64,000 nt of DNA from Parabacteroides sp. FAFU027 (GTDB lineage: Bacteria; Bacteroidota; Bacteroidia; Bacteroidales; UBA7332). The notes beneath the pieces are model-generated. The model did no database searches. It was not told where the DNA came from and was given only the letters and a program-made list of their open reading frames with translations. Where the stretch lies: contig NZ_JAKZKV010000001.1 in the NCBI RefSeq assembly GCF_022808675.1, positions 558,001 through 622,000 of the forward strand. Reading direction: 5' to 3'. Positions 15,750-25,219 of the stretch are shown here, piece by piece. Position numbers and translations under genes: made by a program. Position 1 is the first letter of the stretch; each line of letters begins with the position of its first letter.

Positions 15750-17840
15750 ATGAAACGAATAAAACGATTACTAACCGTAATATTATCATCCAGTTACATT
15801 ATGACACAAGCAACCAATCCTTTTCTGATCAAACCGGCAACACCGTTTGAGACAGTACCTTTTGATAAAATCAAAATCGAGCATTACGAACCGGCTTTCG
15901 ATGAAGCCATGAAGCTTCACAATATTGAGATCGATGCTATTGTCAATAACCACCAGGCTCCTACATTTGCCAATACAATTGAGGCGCTGGAACATTCGGG
16001 CCATATCCTCAATCTGGTTTCATCTGTATTCTTCAACCTCAACAGTGCAGAGAGCAACGACCAGATGATGGATCTTTCGCAAAAGATTTCCCCGAAACTG
16101 ACTGAACACAGCAATAATATCACGCTCAATGAGAAACTGTTTGACCGGGTGAAAGCGGTATATGACCAACGTGACAAACTTGGACTGAATCCGGAACAGA
16201 AAATGCTGCTCGAACGCACCTACATCAGCTTCGAAAAGAACGGGGCTAACCTGAAAGGCGAGGATAAGGAAAAATTCCGCAAGCTTTCGACCGACCTGGC
16301 ACAAGCAACTCTTATGTTCGGACAAAATGTATTGAAAGAGACCAACAAATACCTGCTCGAACTGACCGACAAAAGCGAGCTTGCAGGACTTCCCGCAGAT
16401 GTTATCGATGCGGCTGCCCTTCGCGCCAAAGATAAAAAGAAAACCGGATGGGCATTTGACCTCTCCATGCCGAGCTACGTGGCATTTATGAAATACTCCG
16501 ACCGTCGCGACCTGCGCGAAAAGCTTTACATGGCATATAACAGCAAATGTATGAACGGCGGCGAATTTGACAACCGTGAGCTAATCAAAAAAATATCCCA
16601 ACTCCGCATGGAGATCGCCCAACTGATGGGCTACAAAAACTATGCGGAATATGCCCTCCGCGACCGTATGGCTAAAAACGAAAACAACGTTTACGATCTG
16701 CTCAACAAACTGCTCGATGCCTACAAACCGGTTGCACTGGAAGAATACAAAGAGCTGCAGGGCTACGCTATCGGCCACGAGAATAAAGACATCACGTTGA
16801 TGCCGTGGGATTTCTCTTACTACGCTGAAAAGCTGAAGGATGCCAAATTTCAGATCAACGACGAACTGCTCCGCCCCTACTTCGAGCTGGAGAATGTAAA
16901 AAAAGGCGTTTTCGGCCTGGCAACCGAGCTATACGGATTGACATTTAAGAAAAACGAGAAGATCCCGGTGTACAACCCCGAAGTGGAAGCCTTCGAAGTA
17001 TATGATGTACACAAGAAATTCATCGCTATCCTCTATACCGACTTCCATCCCCGCAGCGGCAAACGCAACGGAGCCTGGATGACGGAATACAAAGGTCAGT
17101 ACAAACTCAATGGAAAAGACAACCGTCCATCCATCTCGCTGGTAATGAACTTTACCCGGCCGACTGCATCCAAACCGGCATTGCTGACTTACGACGAAGT
17201 GAACACCTTCCTGCATGAATTCGGACACTCGCTTCACGGCATGCTAACTCAATGCACCTACGAATCTCTCTCCGGCACGAATGTTTACCGTGACTTCGTG
17301 GAGCTTCCTTCACAGTTTATGGAGAATTACATGAGCCAGAAAGAGTTCCTGGACCGTTTTGCCGTGCACTACCAAACCGGAGAAAAAATCCCCGCCGAGC
17401 TCGTTAAAAAAATCAAAGAAGCGGATAACTTCAATGTGGCGTACGCAACTGTTCGCCAGTTAAATTTCGGCTTCCTGGATATGGCGTGGCACACTCTCAC
17501 CTCATCATTCGGCGGTGACCCACTGGTTTTCGAAAGCGAGGCATGCTCTAAAACCCAGATATTGCCCAAAGTGGATGGCGTCTCTATCAGCACGGCATTC
17601 AACCACATCTTTGCAGGGGGTTATGCAGCAGGATATTACAGCTACAAATGGGCAGAAGTACTCGATGCTGATGCTTTCTCGCTTTTCGAGCAAAAAGGGA
17701 TATTCAGCAAGGAGGCTGCCGACTCATTCCGCAAAAACATATTAGAAAAAGGAGGCACCGAAGACCCGATGGTTTTATATAAAAAATTCCGTGGACAGGA
17801 GCCAACCATTGATGCTTTATTGAAAAGAACCGGAATATAA
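15750..17840 (+). CDS. dcp: M3 family metallopeptidase, peptidyl-dipeptidase Dcp
   Basis: A 696-residue zinc peptidase of the oligopeptidase A/Dcp family, which trims dipeptides or cuts short peptides. The zinc site is HEFGHSLHGML near residue 489, and the downstream Glu lies in YRDFVELPSQFMENY. An N-terminal hydrophobic stretch (LLTVILSSSYIMTQA) can act as a signal peptide, which puts the enzyme in the periplasm. The length fits the family. It has its own promoter box and no obvious partner. Dcp and oligopeptidase A are hard to tell apart by eye; Bacteroidota annotations usually use Dcp. Confidence 0.93.
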   Translation: MKRIKRLLTVILSSSYIMTQATNPFLIKPATPFETVPFDKIKIEHYEPAFDEAMKLHNIEIDAIVNNHQAPTFANTIEALEHSGHILNLVSSVFFNLNSAESNDQMMDLSQKISPKLTEHSNNITLNEKLFDRVKAVYDQRDKLGLNPEQKMLLERTYISFEKNGANLKGEDKEKFRKLSTDLAQATLMFGQNVLKETNKYLLELTDKSELAGLPADVIDAAALRAKDKKKTGWAFDLSMPSYVAFMKYSDRRDLREKLYMAYNSKCMNGGEFDNRELIKKISQLRMEIAQLMGYKNYAEYALRDRMAKNENNVYDLLNKLLDAYKPVALEEYKELQGYAIGHENKDITLMPWDFSYYAEKLKDAKFQINDELLRPYFELENVKKGVFGLATELYGLTFKKNEKIPVYNPEVEAFEVYDVHKKFIAILYTDFHPRSGKRNGAWMTEYKGQYKLNGKDNRPSISLVMNFTRPTASKPALLTYDEVNTFLHEFGHSLHGMLTQCTYESLSGTNVYRDFVELPSQFMENYMSQKEFLDRFAVHYQTGEKIPAELVKKIKEADNFNVAYATVRQLNFGFLDMAWHTLTSSFGGDPLVFESEACSKTQILPKVDGVSISTAFNHIFAGGYAAGYYSYKWAEVLDADAFSLFEQKGIFSKEAADSFRKNILEKGGTEDPMVLYKKFRGQEPTIDALLKRTGI

Positions 17841-17940
17841 AAATGAAAAAATCCACCTGATACACTGAACCATTTTCTGAACGTTACGTTATTTGAGTCG
17901 TGAACACTATTTATACTGAATATAAAAAACAAATTGATTT

Positions 17941-18438
17941 ATGGCTACAGTAACATTAAAAGGAAACGAGTTTAACACATCAGGTAATTTACCATCAGTA
18001 GGCAGCGAAGCCCCTGCATTCGAATTGGTAAAAAACGATTTGGGTAACCTGAGCCTGGCTGAACTAAAAGGCAAGAAAGTGGTTTTGAATATCTTCCCAA
18101 GCTTAGACACTGCAACCTGCGCAACTTCAGTTCGCAAATTCAACGTTGATGCTGCTAAAAAAGACAACGTGGTGGTATTGGGCATTTCAAAAGACCTTCC
18201 GTTTGCCAGTGGTCGCTTCTGCTCAACAGAAGGAATTGATAAAGTAATCACTTTGTCTGCTTTCCGTGATAAAGGATTCGGTGCAGCTTACGGAGTGGAT
18301 ATTGTGGATGGCCCATTGGCCGGACTCTTTGCGCGTTCAGTTGTGGTAATTGACGAAAACGGCAAAGTGGTTTATACAGAACTGGTACCTGAAACAGTAA
18401 ATGAACCAAATTACGAAGCCGCATTGGCTGCATTGTAA
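17941..18438 (+). CDS. tpx: Thiol peroxidase
   Basis: A 165-residue atypical 2-Cys peroxiredoxin that reduces hydroperoxides with thioredoxin. The peroxidatic Cys60 lies in [15 protein letters not shown] and the resolving Cys94 in [10 protein letters not shown], both at the usual Tpx positions. There is no signal peptide. It stands alone, followed by a clear hairpin terminator. Confidence 0.97.
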   Translation: MATVTLKGNEFNTSGNLPSVGSEAPAFELVKNDLGNLSLAELKGKKVVLNIFPSLDTATCATSVRKFNVDAAKKDNVVVLGISKDLPFASGRFCSTEGIDKVITLSAFRDKGFGAAYGVDIVDGPLAGLFARSVVVIDENGKVVYTELVPETVNEPNYEAALAAL

Positions 18439-18460
18439 TTGCCAATTGCATAGAACATTG

Positions 18461-18504
18461 AAGCGGTTTAGTTGGGTGAACATCCAATTAAACCGCTTTT
18501 GTTT
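18461..18504 (+). terminator. Terminator after tpx
   Basis: AAGCGGTTTA...TAAACCGCTT with TTGTTTTT after it. Confidence 0.8.
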
Positions 18505-18635
18505 TTAATTACTATATTACACTATTGAATGGTTTTCTGCTGCAAAATGATTTTATCTCATTGAAATAATATCCCGGAGAACTCCTTTTTAAGTATTATC
18601 TATAGCCTGCGGATATTCATACGAAAAATTTTTAT

Positions 18636-18643
18636 TATCTTTG
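18636..18643 (+). promoter_or_regulatory. -7 box TATCTTTG
   Basis: A consensus -7 box 31 bases before the start of the glycogen-synthase N-domain gene. Confidence 0.7.
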
Positions 18644-18673
18644 CAGACCCAAATCGAATAGATTGATTTTAGA

Positions 18674-19498
18674 ATGAAAGCCACCAAAGTATTATTTATC
18701 TCTCAAGAGGTAATGCCCTATCTCCCGGAATCGGAAATCTCAACCATTTGCAGACAACTACCCCAAGGAATACAGGAACGAGGAAAAGAAATCCGCAATT
18801 TCATGCCTAGATTCGGCTGTATCAACGAACGCCGTAACCAACTGCATGAAGTAATCCGTCTTTCGGGTATGAACCTGATCATTGACGATACGGATCACCC
18901 GCTCATTATCAAAGTGGCATCTATCCAATCTGCCAGAATGCAGATTTACTTCATCGACAACGATGACTACTTCCAGCGCAAAGGTACGGTAGCCGACGAC
19001 GATGGCACCGAATATGAAGACAACGATGAACGTTGTATATTCTTTGCCCGTGGTGTGCTCGAAACCGTTAAGAAGCTCCGCTGGACTCCCGATATTATCC
19101 ACTGCCACGGCTGGATTACCGCTTTGGCTCCCCTTTACATTAAAAAAGTATATTCCGACGATCCGTTCTTCAGTAACTCTAAAATCGTATATTCTGTGTA
19201 CGATCACGACTTCCAGAACAAATTTCGTCCGAATTTCAGCGAAATGCTCCGTCTTGACGGAATTACTGATGAAGATGTTGCTTCAATTGTCGGAAAAGAG
19301 GCTACCTTTGCCGACCTGTCCAAGTTTGCAATGCAATTTTCAGACGGCGTAATCCAGGGTAGCGCAAACATCAACGAAGAGGTAAAATCTGCCGCACTCA
19401 GCAGTGGACTTCCTTTCCTTGATTACCAGCAACCTGATGTTTACATCGATGCTTATAATGAATTTTATGACAAGGTATGGGAGAATGCAAATAAATAA
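18674..19498 (+). CDS. Glycogen/starch synthase N-terminal domain protein
   Basis: A 274-residue protein made only of the N-terminal Rossmann-like half of GT5 glycogen synthases. It starts with KVLFISQEVMPYLPESEIS, as in the synthase KxGGL region, and has WTPDIIHCHGWITALAPLYIK, the typical DIIHxHDW segment. The KTGGL-type ADP-glucose motif is changed, and the whole C-terminal nucleotide-binding half is missing, so glycosyl transfer is unlikely. It could be a regulatory or scaffolding relative. As far as I recall, such proteins stand next to DUF4270 genes in other Bacteroidota; the next gene here is one. Confidence 0.85.
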   Translation: MKATKVLFISQEVMPYLPESEISTICRQLPQGIQERGKEIRNFMPRFGCINERRNQLHEVIRLSGMNLIIDDTDHPLIIKVASIQSARMQIYFIDNDDYFQRKGTVADDDGTEYEDNDERCIFFARGVLETVKKLRWTPDIIHCHGWITALAPLYIKKVYSDDPFFSNSKIVYSVYDHDFQNKFRPNFSEMLRLDGITDEDVASIVGKEATFADLSKFAMQFSDGVIQGSANINEEVKSAALSSGLPFLDYQQPDVYIDAYNEFYDKVWENANK

Positions 19499-19659
19499 AA
19501 ATTATTTACAGCTCCCCGCTTAACATATAATTTAATTGCTACTTTTGGGCACTGTTGAATAGACTTTACAACTATGAAACCGGCATGCACAGGCATTCTT
19601 TTCAAAGTATGATGATGCTGCAGGTTTCATGTATAGCCAACCAAATCCATTAATGACAG

Positions 19660-21015
19660 ATGAAGTTAAAGTATTTGTTTTTAGCCTTGGCATCATACGC
19701 CCTTTTCTCATGCAATGACACATTAGACCAGATCGGCTCTATCTTACAGCCGAATTCTGACATTCTTGCAGTATCCAACGATACCTTTAATATCGAATCA
19801 GCCACCGTCATCTTAGATTCTATCTATGCCAAGACTGACATTGGTCTGTTAGGGAAATTCCACGACGACACTTACGGAAACCTCACCTGTGACTACTTCG
19901 GGCAGGTACGCTGTCCGGATGATTTCTCGTTAACCACAAAAGGAGAAGAGTTGCTCTCACTTGACTCTGCATCTATCGCCCTGCAATATACTTCCTATGT
20001 TGGTGACTCTCTGGAGCCCATGCAGATTTCCGTGTACAGAATGAAGAATACAGACGCATTCAGTAACGGAAAAAACCTGTACTCTAATCACAATACGCCC
20101 AAATCAAGTGATTTAACTTTTTGGAGAAAAAAGACTGTATCAACCTACGATGCTTCTATACCTGATTCTCTAAGATCAACCAGCTCTACCAGGTATCTGT
20201 ACATGACGTTACCCGCCGGCTCCATAGATACATTGGTAAAAAAGGCTAAAAACCCGACTGAGTTTAACAAGTACATCCCCGGGCTTTATTTCACCACAAA
20301 CTATGGAACAAAAGCCATCATTAAAACTACCGGGAGTTTCATCCTCCTCCATTATACTTATAAAAAAGACACTGACACAATTTCCAATCAGTCATATCCT
20401 CTGGCATTTACTAAAGAGCTTTTTCAGATCAACCATTACCAAAACAACACCAACTGGCAAGAATTAGATACGATCAACTACTCATACATAAAAACGCCAG
20501 TCGGTTTAGTTACCAAACTCCCTATTCCATTAGGGCAAATGGCCGATTCATTGATTAAACATAATGCAGAACGCCTAAATGGAGTCAAACTCGCCTTAGG
20601 ATCAGTACGCGTTGAGAAACTGACTAGCGTACTGCAGCCACCCACATATCTTTTATTGGTTAAAAAGACGCAGATGGATTCCCTGTTTAGCGGTAAGATA
20701 ACTTTTGATGCAGAGAAACATCTCTATGCCACATTCTCAAAAACAAACAACACCTACACATTTTCCAACCTCCGCACCGCACTTAACGATGATTTGAATG
20801 CTCTTGCTAATCAGATCAAAGCAGCAAAAGAGGAGGGAAATGCAACCAAACTAAGTTCACTGATCAACCAAAAACAAGAGTTTTACCTGGTGCCTTTTAC
20901 CATACAGAACTCAAACACCAGCGGAACGATAACCGCCATTTCGCACGACTTTGCTCCTTCAGCCGTAAAACTGAAGACCAAAGACCTCAAAATGTCTATC
21001 ATTTATTCTAAATGA
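19660..21015 (+). CDS. DUF4270 family lipoprotein
   Basis: A 451-residue lipoprotein. The leader MKLKYLFLALASYALFSCND has a lipobox with Cys18. The mature part follows the DUF4270 pattern, with DTLDQIG at the start and TDIGLLGKFHDDTYGNLTCDYFGQVR early on. The family is limited to Bacteroidota and lies on the outer membrane; its function is unknown. There is one plausible ATG and no visible ribosome site. A hairpin terminator follows directly. It forms a likely unit with the glycogen-synthase N-domain gene 161 bases upstream. Confidence 0.85.
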   Translation: MKLKYLFLALASYALFSCNDTLDQIGSILQPNSDILAVSNDTFNIESATVILDSIYAKTDIGLLGKFHDDTYGNLTCDYFGQVRCPDDFSLTTKGEELLSLDSASIALQYTSYVGDSLEPMQISVYRMKNTDAFSNGKNLYSNHNTPKSSDLTFWRKKTVSTYDASIPDSLRSTSSTRYLYMTLPAGSIDTLVKKAKNPTEFNKYIPGLYFTTNYGTKAIIKTTGSFILLHYTYKKDTDTISNQSYPLAFTKELFQINHYQNNTNWQELDTINYSYIKTPVGLVTKLPIPLGQMADSLIKHNAERLNGVKLALGSVRVEKLTSVLQPPTYLLLVKKTQMDSLFSGKITFDAEKHLYATFSKTNNTYTFSNLRTALNDDLNALANQIKAAKEEGNATKLSSLINQKQEFYLVPFTIQNSNTSGTITAISHDFAPSAVKLKTKDLKMSIIYSK

Positions 21016-21035
21016 TCCAAACAAAAGCATACGAC

Positions 21036-21070
21036 AATCGCTTGTACCCTTTGGTGCAAGCGATTTTTTT
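21036..21070 (+). terminator. Terminator after the DUF4270 gene
   Basis: AATCGCTTG-tacccttTGGTg-CAAGCGATT followed by seven T. Confidence 0.85.
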
Positions 21071-21136
21071 ATATCCAAATAGCCCATTCTCCTTTGTAAA
21101 AATCCTAAACACGCAATCGGGAGACGTATTATTTAT

Positions 21137-21144
21137 TAAATTTG
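21137..21144 (+). promoter_or_regulatory. -7 box TAAATTTG
   Basis: The box sits just before the ATG at 21163 and overlaps an earlier in-frame TTG, which therefore cannot be the start. Confidence 0.7.
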
Positions 21145-21162
21145 TCGTTCATAAATCCACGT

Positions 21163-22020
21163 ATGGCAAAGAAAAAAAGAGGTAAAACTTTTTGGCAGCA
21201 TATCCGTTTCCAGTACAAGCTTTCGATACTGAATGAAAAGACACTTGAAGAGGTGTGGGCGTACAAATTATCGTTGCTTTCAGCTTTTTGGGCCGGACTT
21301 GCTCTTTTCATCTTTGCCGTTTTAATTGTTTCCACCCTGATCGTTTACACCCCCATTAAAAACTTCCTTCCCGGATACCTGGATGTGAAAGCACGAAACG
21401 ACATTCAAAACAATGCCCTGAGGCTGGATTCGCTGGAAGAACAAATCAGTAATCAGGATAAATATCTGGCCAATCTGAAAGGGGTACTCAGAGGAGATAT
21501 CAAACTCGACTCTATATCTGTGATCGACTCCCTGATCAGCGTTAGTCCGGAAAATGTGAAAGCGTCAAAAGCTGAACTCGCATACCGGGCACAATACGAA
21601 GAGGATGAAAAATACAACCTGTCCATTCAGCCGAAATCTTCAAACGGAGAGAAAAGCATCGTATTTACCCGTCCTGTAAAAGGGGTAATTTCGCAAAACT
21701 TTAATCCGTCAATCAAGCAATTCGGCATTGCTGTCGCTGCCAATGCTAACAGCCCGGTAATGTCTGTCCTCGAAGGAAATGTCATTCAAACCGGATATCT
21801 GCCTAACGGAACCGAATTCATCCAGGTGCAACACACTGACGGTTATATTTCCATATATAAAAATTGCAGCCGGATATTGAAATCGCCGGGAGATAATGTT
21901 CATGCAGGGGAAGCGTTGGGCACAACAGCGACTTCATCGGATAAGAAAAGCATTCCGGTAATCATTGAAATCTGGTATAAAGGCAAACCTGTTAATCCAT
22001 CCCAATATATTGTATTTTAA
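21163..22020 (+). CDS. M23-like (LytM) membrane protein, probably non-catalytic
   Basis: A 285-residue protein starting MAKKKRGKTFW. One membrane span lies near residues 42-68, then a coiled-coil-like stretch (about 80-115), then an M23/LytM domain from about residue 165 (FTRPVKGVISQNFNPS). The zinc ligands of true M23 peptidases are missing: HxGxD is FGIAVAA, and the HxH strand reads VIIEIWYKG. It is thus likely a non-catalytic LytM factor, like EnvC or NlpD, that controls other hydrolases. It ends four bases before dxr and so leads a dxr-rseP operon. Confidence 0.8.
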   Translation: MAKKKRGKTFWQHIRFQYKLSILNEKTLEEVWAYKLSLLSAFWAGLALFIFAVLIVSTLIVYTPIKNFLPGYLDVKARNDIQNNALRLDSLEEQISNQDKYLANLKGVLRGDIKLDSISVIDSLISVSPENVKASKAELAYRAQYEEDEKYNLSIQPKSSNGEKSIVFTRPVKGVISQNFNPSIKQFGIAVAANANSPVMSVLEGNVIQTGYLPNGTEFIQVQHTDGYISIYKNCSRILKSPGDNVHAGEALGTTATSSDKKSIPVIIEIWYKGKPVNPSQYIVF

Positions 22021-22024
22021 ACCA

Positions 22025-23176
22025 ATGAAGAAGAAACAACTGGCCATTCTGGGCTCAACCGGTTCGATCGGAACCCAAGCTCTGGAGGTCGTAGCAGAAA
22101 ATTCTGAACTTTACGAAATATACGCTTTAACGGCCAATAATAACGTCGACCTGCTGATTGAGCAGGCTCGTCAATTCCAACCCGAAGCGGTAATCATTGC
22201 CAATACTGAAAAATACGGCGAACTCAAAGAAGCTCTTAAGGATCTCCAGATTAAAATTTACGCCGGGAATGAGGCCATTGCCCAAATTGTAGAATCAGAA
22301 CCGATTGATATGGTGCTGACTGCAATGGTCGGTTTCTCGGGATTACAGCCCACCATCCAGGCCATCCGTGCCGGAAAGGCAATTGCATTGGCAAATAAAG
22401 AGACACTGGTGGTTGCCGGTGAGTTAATCAACGAGTTGGCGCTGAAACACCGCACCCCTATCCTACCGGTCGATTCAGAACACTCGGCCATTTTCCAGTG
22501 TCTGGTGGGAGAAGCGGACAATAAAGTAGAGAAAATTATCCTTACCGCATCCGGTGGTCCGTTCCGCACAACACCGATTGAACAACTGGCACACGTAACG
22601 AAACACCAGGCATTGAAACATCCAAACTGGGATATGGGCGCTAAGATCACTATCGACTCAGCTACAATGATGAACAAAGGCTTTGAGGTCATCGAAGCGA
22701 AATGGTTATTTGACCTGAAACCGGAAGAGATCGAGGTGGTAGTGCATCCGCAATCCATCATCCATTCCATGGTGCAATTTGAAGACGGAGGAATCAAAGC
22801 TCAAATGGGTATGCCTGACATGAAACTTCCGATCAGCTACGCCTTCTCTTTTCCGAAAAGATTAGCTAGTAAATCTCCTCGCGTGGACTGGAAAACCTGC
22901 ACAGAGTTTACTTTCGAGCAACCAGACCTGAAGAAGTTCCGCAACCTGGCATTTGCCTACGAAGCGATGGCTACCGGTGGAAATATGCCCTGCATCCTGA
23001 ATGCAGCCAATGAAATCGTCGTGGCAGCTTTCCTTCAGGATAAAATCGGCTTCCTGCAAATGTCCGACATCATCGAAAAGACCATGCAGAAAGCGTCATT
23101 TATCCAACATCCGGGATATGAAGATTACATCGCGACTGACAGCGAGGCCCGTGCAATTGCCCAGTCGTTACTATAA
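22025..23176 (+). CDS. dxr: 1-deoxy-D-xylulose 5-phosphate reductoisomerase
   Basis: A 383-residue enzyme that makes methylerythritol 4-phosphate, the first committed step of the MEP isoprenoid pathway, using NADPH. KKQLAILGSTGSIGTQALEV is the NADPH loop. PVDSEHSAIFQCL holds the metal ligands, and LTASGGPFR and HPNWDMGAKITIDSATMMNKG are the flexible loop and substrate site. I start at MKKKQLAIL; an upstream ATG in the same frame lies inside the preceding gene and would add 20 foreign residues. It sits between the M23-like gene and rseP. Confidence 0.97.
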   Translation: MKKKQLAILGSTGSIGTQALEVVAENSELYEIYALTANNNVDLLIEQARQFQPEAVIIANTEKYGELKEALKDLQIKIYAGNEAIAQIVESEPIDMVLTAMVGFSGLQPTIQAIRAGKAIALANKETLVVAGELINELALKHRTPILPVDSEHSAIFQCLVGEADNKVEKIILTASGGPFRTTPIEQLAHVTKHQALKHPNWDMGAKITIDSATMMNKGFEVIEAKWLFDLKPEEIEVVVHPQSIIHSMVQFEDGGIKAQMGMPDMKLPISYAFSFPKRLASKSPRVDWKTCTEFTFEQPDLKKFRNLAFAYEAMATGGNMPCILNAANEIVVAAFLQDKIGFLQMSDIIEKTMQKASFIQHPGYEDYIATDSEARAIAQSLL

Positions 23177-23210
23177 ATACAATTCAAAAACAAACAGAAA
23201 ACAATAAACA

Positions 23211-24533
23211 ATGGAGTCATTTTTGATCAAAGCTTTACAGCTTATATGCAGCCTTTCGATACTGGTGATCGTACACGAATTCGGGCACTTTATCTTTGCC
23301 CGGATCTTCAAAGTCCGTGTCGAAAAGTTCTATCTCTTTTTCAATCCCTGGTTCAGTCTCTTCAAATTCAAACCTAAAAACAGTGAAACCGAATACGGAG
23401 TGGGCTGGCTTCCGTTGGGTGGTTATGTAAAAATTGCAGGGATGATCGACGAGTCGATGGACAAAGAACAGATGGCGTTGCCCGCCCAGCCTTTCGAGTT
23501 CCGTTCCAAACCTGCCGGGCAGCGATTGATGATCATGGTGGCCGGTGTGGTGATGAACTTCCTGTTGGCGATTTTTCTTTATGCCATGATCTCATTTACC
23601 TGGGGCGACAAATACGTTCCGTTGAAAAATGCCAGACTGGGTATGGAGTTCAGCGAAACAGCACAACGCATCGGATTTCATGATGGGGATATCCTGCTGA
23701 GTACCGACAAAAAAGAGCTGGAGCGTTTTGACGCTGACATCCTGTCGGATATTTCAAAAGCGAAACAGGTAAACGTTTTGCGTAACGGACAGGTGGTTTC
23801 AGTGGCTATTCCGGCAGACTTTATGCAACAGTTGTTGCGCGACAAGAAAGGATTTGCACTGATGCGTATTCCGATGGTAGTAAAACGCATCATGTCTGGC
23901 AAACCTGCTGAAAAAGCCGGCATTCAGGAAAGAGACAGTATCACGTCCGTGAATGGAGTGAAAACAGTTACAGCATTTGCTGCAATGGATGCCCTCTACA
24001 AAAACCAGAACAAACCGATCAAACTGGGATTCTACCGCAACGGCAAAGAGCATCAGGTGATTATTACTCCAGACTCAAAAGGTAAAATCGGTATTGAGCT
24101 AATGGCTGAAACCGATATTTACTCACCGAAAATCAAAAGTTACGGTTTCTTCGAATCCATCCCGGCGGGCATCAACAAAGGTGTAGGTAAACTGACCGGA
24201 TATGCCAGCAGCATGAAATATGTATTTACTAAAGAAGGAGCCAGCAGCCTCGGCGGATTTGGAACTCTGGGTAGCATCTTCCCTTCGCAGTGGAACTGGT
24301 TGGGCTTCTGGGAGATCACCGCATTCCTATCGGTTATTCTTGCCTTTATGAATATCCTGCCTATTCCAGCTCTGGACGGTGGTCATGTATTGTTCCTCTT
24401 GTACGAGGTAATTACCGGTAGAAAACCTAGCGACAAATTTCTTGAATACGCTCAAATCGCCGGTATGGTATTGTTGTTCAGCTTACTGATCTATGCAAAT
24501 GGAAACGATCTCTTCCGCTTTTTTGCGAAATAA
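23211..24533 (+). CDS. rseP: RIP metalloprotease RseP (site-2 protease)
   Basis: A 440-residue intramembrane zinc protease of family M50B that cleaves anti-sigma factors and leftover signal peptides. VHEFGH (His22, Glu23, His26) and the second motif ALDGGH near residue 388 form the active site. In between lies at least one PDZ-like segment (MSGKPAEKAGIQERDSITSV). There are four main membrane spans. It follows dxr by 34 bases; the dxr-rseP pairing is common. A strong terminator follows. Confidence 0.96.
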   Translation: MESFLIKALQLICSLSILVIVHEFGHFIFARIFKVRVEKFYLFFNPWFSLFKFKPKNSETEYGVGWLPLGGYVKIAGMIDESMDKEQMALPAQPFEFRSKPAGQRLMIMVAGVVMNFLLAIFLYAMISFTWGDKYVPLKNARLGMEFSETAQRIGFHDGDILLSTDKKELERFDADILSDISKAKQVNVLRNGQVVSVAIPADFMQQLLRDKKGFALMRIPMVVKRIMSGKPAEKAGIQERDSITSVNGVKTVTAFAAMDALYKNQNKPIKLGFYRNGKEHQVIITPDSKGKIGIELMAETDIYSPKIKSYGFFESIPAGINKGVGKLTGYASSMKYVFTKEGASSLGGFGTLGSIFPSQWNWLGFWEITAFLSVILAFMNILPIPALDGGHVLFLLYEVITGRKPSDKFLEYAQIAGMVLLFSLLIYANGNDLFRFFAK

Positions 24534-24553
24534 TTAATCCGGAATAATTCATA

Positions 24554-24592
24554 AAAACGGGATGGGAATACAATTTTCTCATCCCGTTTTTA
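24554..24592 (+). terminator. Terminator after rseP
   Basis: AAAACGGGATG...CATCCCGTTTT with T-rich sequence after it. Confidence 0.85.
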
Positions 24593-24750
24593 GTTTATAA
24601 CCTGTCAGCCTATTTTGAATGGATATAACTTATGCCACTTTGTAAAACCGTTCAATTAACGCTGATTAACCTGAGCAACAGTAGGGTTACTGTTTTCTCT
24701 CTCGGTGTAAATATGTAGTCAAATAATTTTCTTCTAAACAAACTATATTT

Positions 24751-24906
24751 ATGACAAAGGTTGTATTAGCATTTTCTGTTATCGCCATCAGCATGCTTAG
24801 CAGTTGTACAAAAAAACAAACCGAACCCGATGTTACAACTGGAGCAACAACTAAAAGCGCTGTCGTAACCGACTCGACAAGTAATAGCTCCAGTGTGAAG
24901 AACTAA
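24751..24906 (+). CDS. Small lipoprotein, 51 residues
   Basis: The open frame from ATG at 24751 reads MTKVVLAFSVIAISMLSSC and then a short polar tail rich in Thr and Ser, ending SSVKN. It has a positive start, a hydrophobic core and a lipobox LSSC with Cys19, which is a complete lipoprotein signal. A terminator hairpin follows 47 bases after the stop, so it is probably a real small gene. The tail of about 32 residues has no domain. It may be an outer-membrane or surface peptide; the function is unknown. Confidence 0.7.
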   Translation: MTKVVLAFSVIAISMLSSCTKKQTEPDVTTGATTKSAVVTDSTSNSSSVKN

Positions 24907-24952
24907 ATTGAATGACTATCCCTTAGGTATTAGTTTTTTAAGGATCCTACCC

Positions 24953-24985
24953 AGCCACGTGTCTCCGGACAGGTGGCTTTTTTTG
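24953..24985 (+). terminator. Terminator after the small lipoprotein gene
   Basis: AGCCAC-g-TGTC-tccg-GACA-g-GTGGCT followed by a run of T. Confidence 0.8.
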
Positions 24986-25219
24986 TATATAAGGTTATCC
25001 AACATTTACTCCGTTCTTTGGTTTATAATCTGTATTTTAGGGCTCAAAACGATCGTCCATCAGTTTCTTATACAGAAAACGCATCATAGCATAAACATAC
25101 AAATGGGATTGAGAAACAACCAACTCAATGTACAAAATAAGGCTTAGAATAAAAATTTCACAAATAAAAATCGACCAAACCTCTTTACGCTCGTATAATA
25201 AGTAAACAGCACTAAAAAG

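Noticed and set aside
22025-23176. A dxr start 60 bases earlier
   Set aside because: The extra residues lie inside the end of the preceding gene, and family proteins begin at KKKQLAILG.
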